Counted from the stretch's first letter, positions 37,401 to 49,999 are shown. The stretch is 64,000 bases of DNA from Anthoceros angustus (GCA_010909165.1 VJWM01000255.1:124001-188000), one strand, 5' to 3'. The notes: a model not told the origin generated them from the letters alone. Numbers and translations: made by a program.

Positions 37401-40400
37401 TGTTTCAAGACAGTGATTCACATCTGAAGAAAAATGCCTCTTTTTTCAGGTAAATGCAATAGGAGCACGAATGTTGTCGTATGTGGCTGACTTTGGAGCT
37501 CCAATTGCACCAGTTCCTGCCGCCATTGTGGCCTGCGTTCCAAAAACTGTTCACTCAGACAAAGCTGGTGATGTACCATTTGAAATATCACCTGATGACA
37601 TTTTGAATGCTATTCTTGAAGGACTGAACGAGCCATTAGTGCCAGAGCCTGAGGTTAGTTGAAACCACTGTACAGAGTGCTTGAACTTGCACTTGATTTG
37701 TCATTTTCAGAACTGTGAAATCTTTTGCATTGTGCTGCCCCTGCAGGTACATGTTCCGAAGGAGCTTATTTCCCCGTTACAGCTGGCTGCCCTGCGTCTG
37801 CGAAGGGCTCCAGCATTTGTACCTCTTGAGGGCAAGGGAGTACTCACTAGACATGCTGATAACGTTCTTGGAGTGGTTCAGCGCCGTCTTTCCAATGGCA
37901 TTCGCATCAATTACAAGGTCTCCTACACAGAGTGGTCTATTTGATGATCAAGGAGTATCCATGTGGGATTGGTTTGCGCTTCACAGCTCTCTGAGATGGT
38001 TCAAACAATTTGTAACATGAGCGCTCTTGTGGCTTGCTCCAGTTAAGCAAGCATGAAGCGAAGGGTGGAGTTATGCGACTGGTGGTAGCAGGGGGAAGGG
38101 CAAGAGAGCCCCTTGAGTACCCTGGAGCAGTAGCTGTCGGGGTGCGAACATTAAGTGAAGGTGGGGCCGTGGGGGGATTTTCGAGGGAACAGGTGAGCTT
38201 GTTTGCAAATTGCAAGCGATGTCTGAAAGGTGGTTTTTGTTGGTGACTTTGTGGTCCTTGGCCTCTGTTCACTGAGGTATTTCCGCAATTCTTTTGTAGG
38301 TAGAACTGTTCTGTGTTGGGAACCTGGTGAACTGTGTTCTGGAAGCCGATGAGGAGTTCCTTTGTATGGACTTTCATTTTACAATGCGTGACGGGGGAAT
38401 GCGGGCAGCTTTTCAACTGCTGCACATGGTGTTGGAGGTGCCGGCGTACTCCCTCCTACTGGATGCTTCTGTCTTGCATATACACTCAGTAGTTATGCCT
38501 ATACCATTTAATACCCCGCTAACTCTTTAATCAACTTGGTTGTGCAGCACACTGTTTTTCTTGAAGATGCCCTGGACAGGGCAAAACAGTTGTATCGATC
38601 TCATTTCCGAGCGATTGCTAAAAGTCTAGAACGGGCAACTGCAAATCGACTAATGCGAGCCATGCTGTTGCCAGAGGAGACTCGCTTCACAGAACCTTCT
38701 ATTGAGGCACTTGAGAAGCTTACATTGCCTGTGGTGAGAGATGCTGTTCTAAGACAACTGGTGCCTGGAAACATGGAGGTATGGCATGCTCTTCCCATGC
38801 CATCTCACTCTGAAATGGGACTTGACTTGACGCAGGCTCAAACGTTGAACATGTGATGATGGCAGGTTTCTATAGTCGGGGACTTCACAGAGAACGAAGT
38901 GGAGGCATGCGTCTTAGATTATCTTGGCACTGTTGCACCTGAGCGTGACCCACAGGCAAGGCTAGATGCTGAAAGAAGGGAAAGGCCTGTGCTACTAAAT
39001 TTGTACCCTGGTCCAGAGCTACGGCATCAAAAGGCAAGCATCCCTGTCATATGGAATTGTTCCTGGTGATTGGTTTGCTCTGCAAGTTTGTGTTAAGATG
39101 GATTTGTTGTTGCACAGATTTTCCTAAGAGATACGGATGAACGAGCTTGTGCTTACGTCGCTGGCTCAGCTCCAAATGGATGGGGATTTACTGTTGATGG
39201 CCGGGATCTCAACACTTTGGTTGAACCTGTTCCAAGTACAATGACAGGTGCACGACCTTTGATGAATGAATATATTGTGTAGCAAAAGATCCATCATCCT
39301 GTTTGTCCTGCTAATTTTACCTCTTGGTGGACAGAGGAACAAGCTCGTGAGCTAGCAAGCGAAGGGGTAGAGGTAATTAGGGACAGTGCAGGTACACTGT
39401 GTTGGAAAAGGCAGCGGCACTTTCTTTACGCATCCATAGCATTGACGATATTATCGGAGGTGATAAACGCCAGGTAGGTGCTTTACATAGTTGTTTGAGG
39501 AACAGCTTCCTGTGAATTCCCTGAAAACTTACCCTAATTTGCTTCCTTGGGGTCAGGTTATTCACAACAGTGCGAGATGCATTGGGTTTGACGTATGACG
39601 TGTCGTTTGAGGTCAGCATGTTTGACCGGCTGCAAGCAGGCTGGTTTGTCATATCAGTCACATCCACCCCGGCCAAAGTTAGTATAACTTGTTCTTATTG
39701 GGACTCACCATAAGTTGTGGAGGATTTCCTTAACTACTTCCTACTTAATAGTGTTGCTGGTGTGGACCTAATAACGTGCAGATACATAAGGCCGTGGAAG
39801 CTTCTTTGAATGTCCTAAGAGGTGTCCATGGAAATCGAGTGAATCAGCGAGAGCTGGATCGTGTATGAATAATTTTGCTCATCTTCATTGAATGTTTTGC
39901 TTCTTCAAGTTTTTTCCTGCAATGACATGGGATTGTGATGGGCTCTATTGCAGGCGAAACGTACACTGATGCTACGTCATGATCCTGAGGCTATGGATAA
40001 TGCATGTTGGCTTGGTCTTCTAACTCACACACAATCTCCTCTCGTCAGTAGAAAGGTATTCCAAAGCTAATGCTTCAAAGTTGACACATGATTGTTCTGG
40101 CTACAAAGCTTTGTGACCTCCATCTCCTGTGTCAGATGTTGACCTCCAGCTGTTTATCTGACAGAGTGTGGAATGCGTGGGGGATATGTTTCACGTCATA
40201 CAAACGATGACAGCTGATGACATTTACAATGCGTACAACCACCTCAGTATGGATGAGAACACATTGTGCTCGTGCATTGGAGTAGCTGGAAGTGTGGCTG
40301 GCAGCGGAGCTGAAGTCCTTGAAGTTGAGGATGATGTCGAAGGTATGCTCTAGTTCTTCCGTTTACAGCTCGTTCTGGCTAGGGCATTTGAGTACCAACG

Positions 40401-40513
40401 TTTAGAGGTTGCTCTTCACTAACTTGGTTTTCCGACACGCAGAGATTGGAGGATTACAAGCGCCTCAAATGCCCGGTCGAGGCATGTCCACTGTTACTCG
40501 GCCAACCATGTGA
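34443..40513 (+). CDS. SPP: Stromal processing peptidase (chloroplast)
   Basis: Twenty-three exons: 34443-34561, 34922-35209, 35314-35512, 35591-35638, 35747-35854, 35957-36145, 36290-36577, 36669-36770, 36878-37012, 37104-37328, 37450-37653, 37747-37917, 38043-38192, 38300-38437, 38548-38778, 38866-39033, 39118-39247, 39335-39473, 39557-39677, 39782-39862, 39954-40055, 40165-40342 and 40443-40513; about 1194 residues, normal for the family. This M16 metallopeptidase removes transit peptides from proteins imported into plastids. The inverted zinc motif HMIEH is at about residues 159-163, then FLGSKKREKLLGTGARSNAY; MESDALGHTVMDQ and FTTVRDALGLTYD mark later domains. The first exon, a basic Ala/Arg/Gly-rich presumed transit peptide, is the weakest part: another ATG (34354) exists in a different frame. 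Intron 16 starts with GC. Confidence 0.93.
39034..39117 (+). other. GC-AG intron in the stromal peptidase gene
   Basis: The exon ends aaaag and is followed by gcaagc; the acceptor is tgcacag. The strong match to the GC-type donor (AG then GCAAG) and the protein join (LRHQK to IFLRDTDERACAY) support it. Confidence 0.8.
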
Positions 40514-41598
40514 GACTGTACCAATACCCGACCTCCCCATCAAATGATGGAAAACTTGAGGGCTTTTCCCGCAGTAAGTCGCATCTGTCTAAGCCTAGCC
40601 TGCAAACAGCAGCACCTCTGGTAGCTCACAATCCGTGTTCAAAATCACAGGTTGTCCTTTGCCTGCCGCTGAATTTTCTGTACAGTCTAGTTGCTCTGTA
40701 ACATGTCAGAGTGTCGGCAATTGATTAATAGATGCGTGCTTACCATCACCGGAGTGCCCAAGTTTTATCTGTTCAAGCTGGCTGTCAGACCAATCTTCTA
40801 GCTGGTCTTCGATTTGCAGATGTCTGTAGATTATGTGAAACAATCTGATTCTTCCAGGTTCCCCCGCCCGGGTTTGTACTTTGTAACCTGGTCTGATGTA
40901 AGAGAAACTCATTAAAAAAGATATCCTGACTCCCCACAAAATCGGCATATTTTCAAATCCATCAGCTTAGATGCAGTGTGAACGACATCTGTCCAGTCCT
41001 GTTTGGCGGTGTCGAGTGGGACCTATGGTCGTCCTCCTCGTTTTAGGCCGCCTGGCTCTTCTTGACGAGGAGGCTGGTCTAAAGGCGTTGAATTTTCCTG
41101 CCAATTTTCAGCTCGTAGATGATCTATAGGGCTTCAATTCGGAGCTCGCGGCACCTACATTGCTCAGAATTCTGTCGTAGCTCTTCTGCAATCCGACAGC
41201 GTATGAACCTGGGAAGATTCCTCCTAAAGATGCCGTAGTTGCTGGTTCTGGAGTTCACTTTACCTGCAGAATTGTCTGTGTTGTGGCGGATTTTGTCCGG
41301 GATACGCCGAGCTGAATATGTGAAGGAGGTAGCTGAATTTCTTTGTGGTGTGATCCGCTGGGAATTCCGTGCTACTCCACCTTGGCAGGTGGAGAATTTG
41401 TTCCATCTTACAAGTGGTGTGGGCTTAGGTGCCCTGGATGTCATGGACCAAACACGCAGGTAGCAAAGGTTTTTCGTCTGAGCGTAGGAGGTGCGGAATT
41501 TTGTTGCAGGCGGATGCGCTGGGCGTCGAGGTGGGGTAGGAGCTCTAAAGTTCAGGCTGCTTCACGGGTGGCTGAATTAGGTCACTTGCGCCTTGGGC
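40514..41598. other. 3' flank of the stromal peptidase gene and 5' flank of the trihelix gene
   Basis: No further coding exon recognised. Possible untranslated exons of the next gene cannot be told from sequence. Confidence 0.4.
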
Positions 41599-42579
41599 AT
41601 GGCCGAGGAGACACCTCCACTGGCCAGGGCCACTTTATCTGCTCCCAGCTCCAGCACGGCAGGACACGAGAAGCGGCGGAGATCTCGAAATTGGGAATGT
41701 CACGAGGTTTTCTTACTGGTCCAGGCCAAGAAAACGGAGTGTGAACAGTATGAGGCGAGTGGCAAGAAGTATGAGTCTTCCTCTGGGAAGTGGGGGAAGA
41801 TAGTGGAGTGCCTCCAGGACCATGGGATTACGGATAGAGATGTGGATATGTGCCGGAGCAAATGGGATAACCTCTTGTCGGATTACAAGAGCATCAAGGA
41901 TTACCAGAAGTCGTGTGAGAATCCTTCGTACCAGACTCTGAAGAAGGAGGAGAAGAAGTTGCATAAATTGCCTCCGTCTTTTGATCCTGAAATTCTGGCC
42001 TTGTTGGATAGCTTTCAGGGCAAGCGATCGAGCCACAACTTCCCATACATGCTCGATTCCTCGCGTCCCAAGCCGAGTGATGCTGCCGTCCCGAGACTGC
42101 TTTCTGTGGTCCCTCAGAAACTGATGACGATCCGGATTCCGCGACAAGCGGACACAGCTGTGATGAGGACGATGGAAAATGCTTTTCCGAGACCTGTGAC
42201 GCCCTCGTCACTCGGATCAGAGACCCAGTACGACAACGTTGTCAACACTGAGGGTCTGGACATGCACCCTATTCACCAGCTGCACAGAGACGGAGGAGAG
42301 GAGCTGCACAGAGACAGAGAAGAGGGCTTTGTTGGCAAGAAGAGGAGGAGTCAAGCGTCCTCCTCTCAGCTTCTGTCCGATTCCATCAAGGAGATGCAGG
42401 TTTCCTATGTTAACACCTTGTTATCAATGGAAGAGAAGAAGGATGACCGGCAGAACAAGGTGCTGGAGCTTGAGAGAGAGCGAATCAATATCGAAAGGGA
42501 AGATCGGAAAGAATTGATTGCGGTCCTGGGAGCCCTATCTGAAGCATTCGACAAGATTGCCAACACCATGACCTCGTAG
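41599..42579 (+). CDS. Trihelix (GT-factor / Myb-SANT-like) DNA-binding protein
   Basis: A single exon of 326 residues. The N-terminal trihelix domain shows the spaced tryptophans NWECHEVFLLVQAKK, GKWGKIVECL and CRSKWDNLLSDYK, after a basic EKRRRSR patch. Trihelix proteins are plant-specific transcription factors binding GT-type elements. The middle is Ser/Pro rich; a basic KKRRSQ patch (possible nuclear signal) and a C-terminal Glu/Arg-rich helix (KVLELERERINIERED) suggest dimerisation. ATG 41599 is chosen; the frame upstream offers only TTG. The target genes cannot be inferred. Confidence 0.82.
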   Translation: MAEETPPLARATLSAPSSSTAGHEKRRRSRNWECHEVFLLVQAKKTECEQYEASGKKYESSSGKWGKIVECLQDHGITDRDVDMCRSKWDNLLSDYKSIKDYQKSCENPSYQTLKKEEKKLHKLPPSFDPEILALLDSFQGKRSSHNFPYMLDSSRPKPSDAAVPRLLSVVPQKLMTIRIPRQADTAVMRTMENAFPRPVTPSSLGSETQYDNVVNTEGLDMHPIHQLHRDGGEELHRDREEGFVGKKRRSQASSSQLLSDSIKEMQVSYVNTLLSMEEKKDDRQNKVLELERERINIEREDRKELIAVLGALSEAFDKIANTMTS

Positions 42580-43401
42580 TTGATCCTTCACAAGTGGAGA
42601 CACGCTGCAAGGCTGCCGGCCTGTCTCTCAACAGCTCAGTCCGTCTTGCAGCTACTCCTAAGTATACCGGCTGCAATTGGTCTGGAAAAGGTGTTCACTT
42701 CAACCGTCTTCACCCTCCGGCCACCTAGTCTGCAGGTATCTGTGCTGCTCACGAGAAAGGAGGAAAGTGGCAGGAGGAGGATGAGTCAATACATATCACA
42801 CCTGTGTCTTGTAGGATTATCAGAAGAACCAGGGCTGCGACAATGCCATCGACCCTGCACACACGGATCAACTCTGGAACCTATTGCAACAGAGGCAATT
42901 AGGTAGGAATTTCATAGTTGCTATCGGCGGCTGTACGTTGTACGGGCACATGTGAGAACTGGAAATCTGGGTGGCTCGGTGACCACCTATCGAACAGTGT
43001 TGGGTTGTCACAAGAAGGGAGCAGCACAGACTTTTTGGTGAACGAGAGAAGTGATAATCTGACTGGCTGATCATGCGGGAGGTGCTTTCATGTAGGCAGT
43101 GGCCAAACGGAAGCTGATCATGCGGGAGGTGCTTTCATGTAGGCAGTAGCCAAACGGAAGTGCTTGAGTGTAGGGGAGTGCTTGAGTGTCGGAGATCCCT
43201 ACCGAGATGAAGGACGGTGAAACGGGAACAACACCTGCCGAGATAGCACACGCGGCAGTTAGTACCTTTCCAGTGGGTGTCTGTATTCTCTGCACCTGCC
43301 CTCCTGGCGCCGCCGGGCCACGCCTTTTTGAATTAACGGGTTTGTGAGAGCCCAGCCCGCATCTCTGTCCCCTTCTCTGTCCGCTTCTGCTCGGCGACAG
43401 C
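42580..43401. other. Spacer and promoter of the homocysteine methyltransferase
   Basis: No gene recognised. Contains the 47-base tandem duplication listed separately, ending about 240 bases before the start codon. Confidence 0.5.
43067..43160. repeat. 47-base tandem duplication in the promoter region
   Basis: ctgatcatgcgggaggtgct.. starts at 43067 and again at 43114, nearly identical (ggcagtggcc versus ggcagtagcc). A shorter repeat, agtgcttgagtgt, follows immediately, twice. Confidence 0.9.
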
Positions 43402-44478
43402 ATGGTGACTGCGGCGACCCGTAACGCGAACGCGCTTCAGGAGCTGCTGCGCAAAGCGGGAGGCTGCGCTGTGATCGATGGCGGCCTCGCCACGCAGCTG
43501 GAGCGGCGAGGGGCGGACATCAGCGGCCCGCTCTGGAGCGCCGTCTGCTTGCTCACGATGCCGGATATCATCCGCCAGGTGCACCTGGACTACTTGGAGG
43601 CGGGAGCGGAGGTTGTGATCACGGCCTCGTACCAGGCCACGCTGCAGGGGTTTGAAGCTCGAGGGATGTCGGCTGCTGAGGGGGAGGCGCTGATGAGGCG
43701 GAGTGTGGAACTGGCGGTTGAAGCTCGTGAGAGCTTTCTTTCGAGCGCCGCTGGAGCGCGATCTTCAGGTTTTGACAGGCTTCCTTTGGTGGCTGCTTCC
43801 GTCGGGAGCTATGGCGCCTACCTGGCTGACGGCTCCGAGTACAGTGGTAACTACGGGCCTGCTGTTGCGGTGGACACGCTTAAGGACTTCCACCGCCGCA
43901 GATTGCAGGTGCTGGCGGAGGCGCAGCCCGATTTGCTGGCTCTTGAGACTATTCCTTCCAAGCTCGAAGCGCAGGCCTTGATTGAGCTGTTGGAGGAGGA
44001 AAGGTTTTCCACGCCGGCCTGGATTTCTTTCAACTCCACCGACGGTGTGCGTGTTCCTTCTGGAGACCTGTTCTCCGACTGCGCGGCCTTGGCTGAAAAA
44101 TGTGACAAGGTTGTTGCTGTTGGAATCAATTGCACTTCTCCAAGATTCATCCACGGTCTCATCTCGGCAGCGCGACAGGTCACCTCGAAACCGATTGTGG
44201 TGTATCCTAACAGTGGTGAGACTTGGGATGCCAAGGCCAGGCAGTGGCTGCCCCATTCAGGTGTATCGGATTGTGGATTTGTTGCGTATGTGGATGAGTG
44301 GAGGAACGCTGGCGCTGCTCTCATCGGGGGATGCTGCCGCACTACACCAGAAACAATTCGAGCTATTTCTGAACGAATCAGCTTGCCACAAAGTGAGATT
44401 GATCTTCGGCAAACCGCTCAACTGTATGCTCCAGTCAGTGTTATGGAATCAGACCAGGGCCAGGCTGTGAGAGTCTAG
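43402..44478 (+). CDS. HMT: Homocysteine S-methyltransferase
   Basis: One uninterrupted exon of 358 residues, near the family norm of about 330-350. The enzyme methylates homocysteine to methionine, in plants mostly with S-methylmethionine as donor. Family marks: VIDGGLATQLERRGADI near the start, ASYQATLQGFEARG, SVGSYGAYLADGSEY, and the zinc ligands in GINCTSP (C244) and GGCCRTTP (C311 and C312). Plant HMT genes usually contain several introns, and nearly all neighbours here do, so the lack of any intron is unusual and could mean a retro-copied gene that stayed intact. No poly-A remnant is obvious downstream. Confidence 0.93.
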   Translation: MVTAATRNANALQELLRKAGGCAVIDGGLATQLERRGADISGPLWSAVCLLTMPDIIRQVHLDYLEAGAEVVITASYQATLQGFEARGMSAAEGEALMRRSVELAVEARESFLSSAAGARSSGFDRLPLVAASVGSYGAYLADGSEYSGNYGPAVAVDTLKDFHRRRLQVLAEAQPDLLALETIPSKLEAQALIELLEEERFSTPAWISFNSTDGVRVPSGDLFSDCAALAEKCDKVVAVGINCTSPRFIHGLISAARQVTSKPIVVYPNSGETWDAKARQWLPHSGVSDCGFVAYVDEWRNAGAALIGGCCRTTPETIRAISERISLPQSEIDLRQTAQLYAPVSVMESDQGQAVRV

Positions 44479-45621
44479 TCTGATCAATGTGTCAGGCAGA
44501 TCTTGCACCTGTGGTTGGTGGGATCGTCAAACAGAGCATGAAGTACCTCGCACAATCTGAGGAAAGTGAAGCTGTTTTTTCTTTTTTGTAGTGTAGAGAG
44601 GAAAGTGAAGCTGTACCCGCAGTTCCATGCTAAACTGTGGATGCCAAGTGCCTTAGTAAGCATCACAATACATAAGGAACATATTGAGCCGCTGGGGCTA
44701 AAGTAATACATTGCACCATGTGGTACTGGGCTTCCTTTTTTGTTCTACTGTACGTATTAGGATATCATATATGTGAGTACCTTATCAGACTCTGTGGTGT
44801 GATCTGTATATAAGGGGCTGGAAAGGTAGTGCGGAGAATGGACACACTTTTTTAAGAGCTTGCTTGTTAAGGATCTGCGCTTCTACCGGGACTTGGATGG
44901 GGTGCCTAGAGTGAGTGGATGCCTTGGTGTTAAGTAGCTTAGACACACCATGGTACAAGTTAAGTGCCACCTTCCATGATAGAAAAATTCCATCCAAGTG
45001 GACTAAAATAGACTTTTCTTCTTCTACTGTGGATTCCTGTCTTGGGTTCTACAAGTATACTAGTGATTTGATCGATTTCTTCTCCTCGTATTATGTGCCT
45101 GAATGGAAACTCGTCTTTCTCTTCCGTTGCACCAACTCGAGTGACGAGCTAAGCGTTGACCCTCGCTGCCATCTCGGAGTCTCGGCTCACAAATATGGAG
45201 ATCCCTGGATGATCAATGGCAGCTTAGGAGATTGCTAACTATTCACATGCTGCTCCACTATTCCTGACTAGTAGGTACCACTATGAACGGAGTGTGTCGC
45301 TCAGAGACCTTTTGCTGGCCAACGCTGGAGCTCCGTACTACCAGGCCCTCGCCAGTAGGCAATCGCGAGTTCAAGACTCCTCTTTAATTTTTCTCAAAAT
45401 TCCACAATTCATGGTTTACAACCGTGCCACGCAGAGCACAAGCGCTATATATCTACATACAGAACTCCCATGCCGGGGAAACTAAACCATTAAATTTAGT
45501 TTTCTCTGACCGCCCAGTTAGGTTATTCCTTCCTTTCCGGGTGCTAACGGATATTCCATCCTTCCTAAAGGGTGTGAGCTACTCAGAGCCACATTTTCCC
45601 ATCCTACATTTCCCAACACAA
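44479..45621. other. 3' flanks of HMT (+) and of the CCR4-type gene (-)
   Basis: The two genes converge here. An open frame at 44915-45238 has no ATG at its start and no recognisable match. No further gene seen. Confidence 0.45.
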
Positions 45622-48600
45622 TCAACCCTCCATATCTGCGTCATTTGAGATAGGGTCCATCCGAGGGGCCGGTTTCGCCATATCTACGTCATTTAGGATA
45701 GGGTCCACCCGGGGAACCGGTTTCGGAAAACCCAACTCGCAAGCCAGAGCAAGATGGTCACTTCCCCATTTCTGCAATACGCAGGCGAAAGGCAGCTTGT
45801 CAACCGGTAAGTACACAGAAAGGAATACTAGCCCCGTGCAGAAAAGAGGAGGACGAATTAGTACCGTTGTGGGCAACCCTCTACTGCGCTGCAAAACATG
45901 CATAGGTAAGGTATCGAGAACGCGCAACGCTTGTAGTCCGTCGGTATGCCTGCAAAAAGAAATAAGAATCACTAACAAAACTATTGATTATACCAACCGT
46001 AGTCTATCCGTCATCGACGCTACACTGTATTTGCTAAGAACAAAATAGTACCAGATGTAGTCCACAGTGCCCACAAACATCTGATGAAATGATGTCGCCA
46101 ATGGCTCCCTAGTCGCATCCCGGCTTCCTGCCTCGGCCTGAAGCAAATTGGGCATGAAAACATGAGAACGAATGACTTCTGGGATCACCTGAATTAAATC
46201 TCTGGGGCATGTCTCTCGTGCTTACCTCAATTTCTGAATACGCACTACGCAGCCTTAGTTTGTGCCGGACTGTTTGCGACTCTTCACTGCCAGTTGCAGC
46301 TTTCAACTCCTCCGGGCTCCAGCCACATTGTTTGTCTTTGACCTTAACGGCCGTCTCCACGGAGCTGACTGTTACATTCGCATAGGCTTCATCCGGGCCC
46401 TTGTTCTCCACGGAAGTAACACTGCTGACAATTTGCTGCTCAGAAATCACCTGCGGATTTCCGTTCAATGTCTCTCCCATCGTCACATCTAATGCTGAGT
46501 TACTGCTCTCCGCAAGACTGACTTGAGAGGTCTTCGTATTTCTACAAGAAGCCAGCAACCACACCCTCTATGAGCACAAGCAGCCTCCATGTACATGAGC
46601 ACCGCACTGAAGCTGCGTGTACAAGTTACTTACGGATTTCTCCACGTAAAATGTGAAGGTTCACTAGACCCTGAAGCTTCAACCTGCCCTGAAATGCGTC
46701 TCCTATCTTGCTTTGAAAGATCAAGCTGCCAAGAAAATCCAACACAGATCACTACACGGCACGATGCAGAATCAAAAGTTGAAAGATGTAAAATAGTAAA
46801 AGTTATTGGATATTCTAGGGTGAAAGCAACGGCTTTTGTCTCACCTCAGAATTAGATAAGAATTGATACAGTGGGCTCTGCACACAGGCGAATTGAAAAC
46901 GAAAGTTAGAACTTGCTCATTTCAAAATCTGTCAGTGTCACAGGTGATTTTCCGCCACACTCAGAATCGACACAAATAAAGCTTGAAGACGGACTAGTAC
47001 TCTATGCGTGACAACAGAGACTTCAGAAAGTGCAGATGCTGCTGGTGTCAATGCTGCTTACACTAGGAGTGCTATTGAAGTCTCCTCCAAGAACAACAGG
47101 TACCCCACCAAACTCCCTTGAAAGGGAATCAGCTCTGTCTATCAATACACGGACCTGCAAGTCAACCCAGAATCCACATTGAGCAACAAGCCCAGCTACC
47201 ACTACAGGTAAAATGAAACTGTTTAAAACAGAGCGGTTCTCATTACCTGGCCTAACTTAATATCCCCACGTTTTGGGTTGAAGAGAACATGAATATTGCC
47301 AACTAGGACACATTGTGCTTGGGCTTGAGCCTTCGGCCTGCAACGTAAAAGGAACACAGGAAACATTTGAGTACCAACACAACTGAACCGAGTTGGACTT
47401 GACTACTAGTTTATCAGACCACACCAATTCAACAAAACCATATCACAATCACAAGGAAAACCGTACCCGAGTCCAGAACTTTCGATGGCATCTCCAGTGG
47501 CAACATTTCCCACTCCCTCTGTGCCCTTTATCTCTGCGTCAGGTTTTTTAACAGCCTGCATACAGAAGACAACCAACATAGGTTCAGCCTGCATAGTAAA
47601 TCAGGGCCACAAGACGACCAAACACCAGCAGGCATTGAATTCAAAAATTATTCACAAGTATGCAAGCCACCTCAAGAAGGCACAATTGTGCCACATTGTC
47701 CCGGAGATCAAGGTCTCGAAACTCAATGCCCTCATAATGTTTCAACCGAAATCTGCAAAAAAATCACGAGACTGTAAATGCATGACGAAAAGTCCTCCAT
47801 GTCTGGCAGAAACCATGTCAACCGGCATACATACCTATTCTTCCTCCAGAAGATAGCACAGCCATCAGTAGCCTTTCCCGTACGAGCCTGCGACAGCAAC
47901 AAAGAACACTGAGCCCCATGGCGACATGAAGAAAGACTGCTACAATCAGAATGATTCGAATAATTTGATGCACACCTGGAAGACACCTTCATATCCCTTT
48001 GCCTCCAATCCCTCCTGCAAGTCTACATACCTATCCACCTCCTGCATCAAGAAACAACCTTTCACTGAGTACATTCCAAACCCCAGTCAATCACATGCTA
48101 ACTCCCACGAGAAGCTTATGAAATTTTTTTTTGAACAACTCGCACCTGCAGACAGATGATGTCTGGAGACCAAAGCCCCAATTCCTGCACGAGCTTTCTC
48201 TTGCGTCGGTTCCACTCCATAATGTAGTAAGGGATATGATTGTACAGCTCGTGCCAATGCTCCGTTGCATTATCAGCCGACAGAATGTTATACGAAACCA
48301 AAATAAATTTCTCTGGTTCACATAGACAAAGCGAACCATGTCATTCCTCCTGAGCAAAGCAGCTCAGCAATTTCGAGCAGCCCACGCAACAACGTGCCAA
48401 CCCTACTTCAATGCGACATAAAATCGCAAAGTACGTGCCAGTAGCTGTCAGCTCGTCGATAACCATCAGCTAAGCACCAACACAATCTGCCTGTTGCTAA
48501 CAACACTCAGACCATCCATGCAGAGAACTCCAACATCAGCGCCATACAAGCTAAATGGAGCAGATACGGCCTTCCGACGAAAGACTGTCATACCACTGCA

Positions 48601-49047
48601 ACTGGTAGGCTCTGGAGCATTCAGCCAATACCGGTGATCATCGGGTCCTCTCCTCAGAGGCTTAAAGGGGCGTTCCTTATCCTGAGTCCTGCGCCACGAA
48701 TTCGAGCTTCCACTCGGGTTCCAGCGCTGATGCCACGGTCTAGCTCCAGAATAAGTGTAAGGGCCGGACCTCCGCGCCTGCTGGCCATCCTCGAAGGCCG
48801 AGGCAGCAGCAACAGCCACGGCTCCACCATTCCCATTGCCATTACCGGCGACGACAGAGGCCCTGGCATCCCGCCACGTATTAGGACGCTTGGGAGGTTG
48901 AATGTCCGGTGGCATACTTGCAGCAACTCCGGCACCCGCTTCCCACATAGAGTGACCACACAGGGCCAGCAAGAAGGATCTGACAAACACGTTCCCACTC
49001 CAAGCAACGGCCACAGATTTCGGCTGAATCACCAGGCTACCAAGCAT
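45622..49047 (-). CDS. CCR4-type deadenylase (exonuclease-endonuclease-phosphatase fold)
   Basis: Fourteen exons: 49047-48594, 48312-48146, 48041-47976, 47887-47835, 47752-47671, 47555-47467, 47337-47247, 47154-47062, 46877-46845, 46725-46634, 46541-46226, 46137-46052, 45949-45865 and 45771-45622; 618 residues, phases consistent throughout. CCR4-like nucleases shorten mRNA poly(A) tails. Landmarks are SYNILSADNATEHW, LWSPDIICLQEVDRY with the metal-binding Glu, TGKATDGCAIFWRKN, LRDNVAQLCLLE, VLGGDFNSTP, VGTVDYIW and WGSDHLALACE with the catalytic Asp-His. No Leu-rich repeats, so it fits the plant CCR4 homologue 5/6 group. An insert of over 100 residues (exon 11) separates the two halves, and the C terminus has a 17-residue block twice. 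The start is tentative; Met near MPPDIQPP is an alternative. Confidence 0.92.
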
Positions 49048-49999
49048 AGAGCGGATCCCGCCACAAAACCCTAGCCAAAAAACCTCGACGTCCGGACCCC
49101 ACGCCCTCTCCCCCCGTCACCACACGGGCATATCCTCGGCAGCAGCGCCACCGGGGGAGACCGCACGCAGCTCGATCACTCCCTGGCTGAATCCTGCACC
49201 GGGGGATTCTTCCCAGCCCGATCCCCAGCCGAGATTCCTGGCAGTGCTACACGAATCCGGTCGCTCTTGTGCGAGTGTGTGTCGTCTCCAGGAGCTGATG
49301 GGCAGCCATGGGAGATGCGATGGGGCAGCTCGCAGTCAGGTCCCCGAACGGTGCGGCGACAACACCACCGTCCACGAGAGCTAGCGTGTGGATGGATGAT
49401 CAAATGGCGCCGGCAGCACGAATGAGCAGAACTGACAGCGTCGTACTTCAATCTCTCACCAGCCAGTCTTCCTCCCGACGGGGCCGGAGGCATCCGGGGC
49501 GAACCGAGTTACGGACGTCACGAACTGGGTTGGCAATTGGACCCCCTATTAATGCATCCGACTTGCTCGCCTGCCTACCCACGTAAGGACGCCGGCAGGG
49601 CGACTGGTAGCCCAGGTGTTTGGAATAAACCAAAAGGTTGCAATAAGTTATAATTTAATCGATTTGATTTTAAATCACAGCATTCATTTCGTCACATCAT
49701 TGATTTCATTTAAATTCGATTAGGGCGTATGAACGTTGTTTCATGTACATACAAAGGTAGCTGGCGGCTCGCAATGCTGGAGTGTCAGCAACAAGCTTTC
49801 ATAACACTGTGGACAAGAACGCACTCCGTTTCTTCTGATTTCGAAGGATGGGCTAGCCTTACGCTCGCGTTCAAGAACATCGGGCCACTGATTTTCATTT
49901 CATGTTACCTTATTGCAATCTTTTTTAGTAAAATTGATCAAATAATTATATTCCATGTAGAGGACTCCAACGGGACAAGATGACAGTGATCATGTACTT

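Noticed and set aside
39373-39404. Extra intron at gtaattag in the stromal peptidase
   Set aside because: Reading straight through keeps the family sequence (VEVIRDSAG.. to SEVINAR) in frame; splicing there meets a stop.
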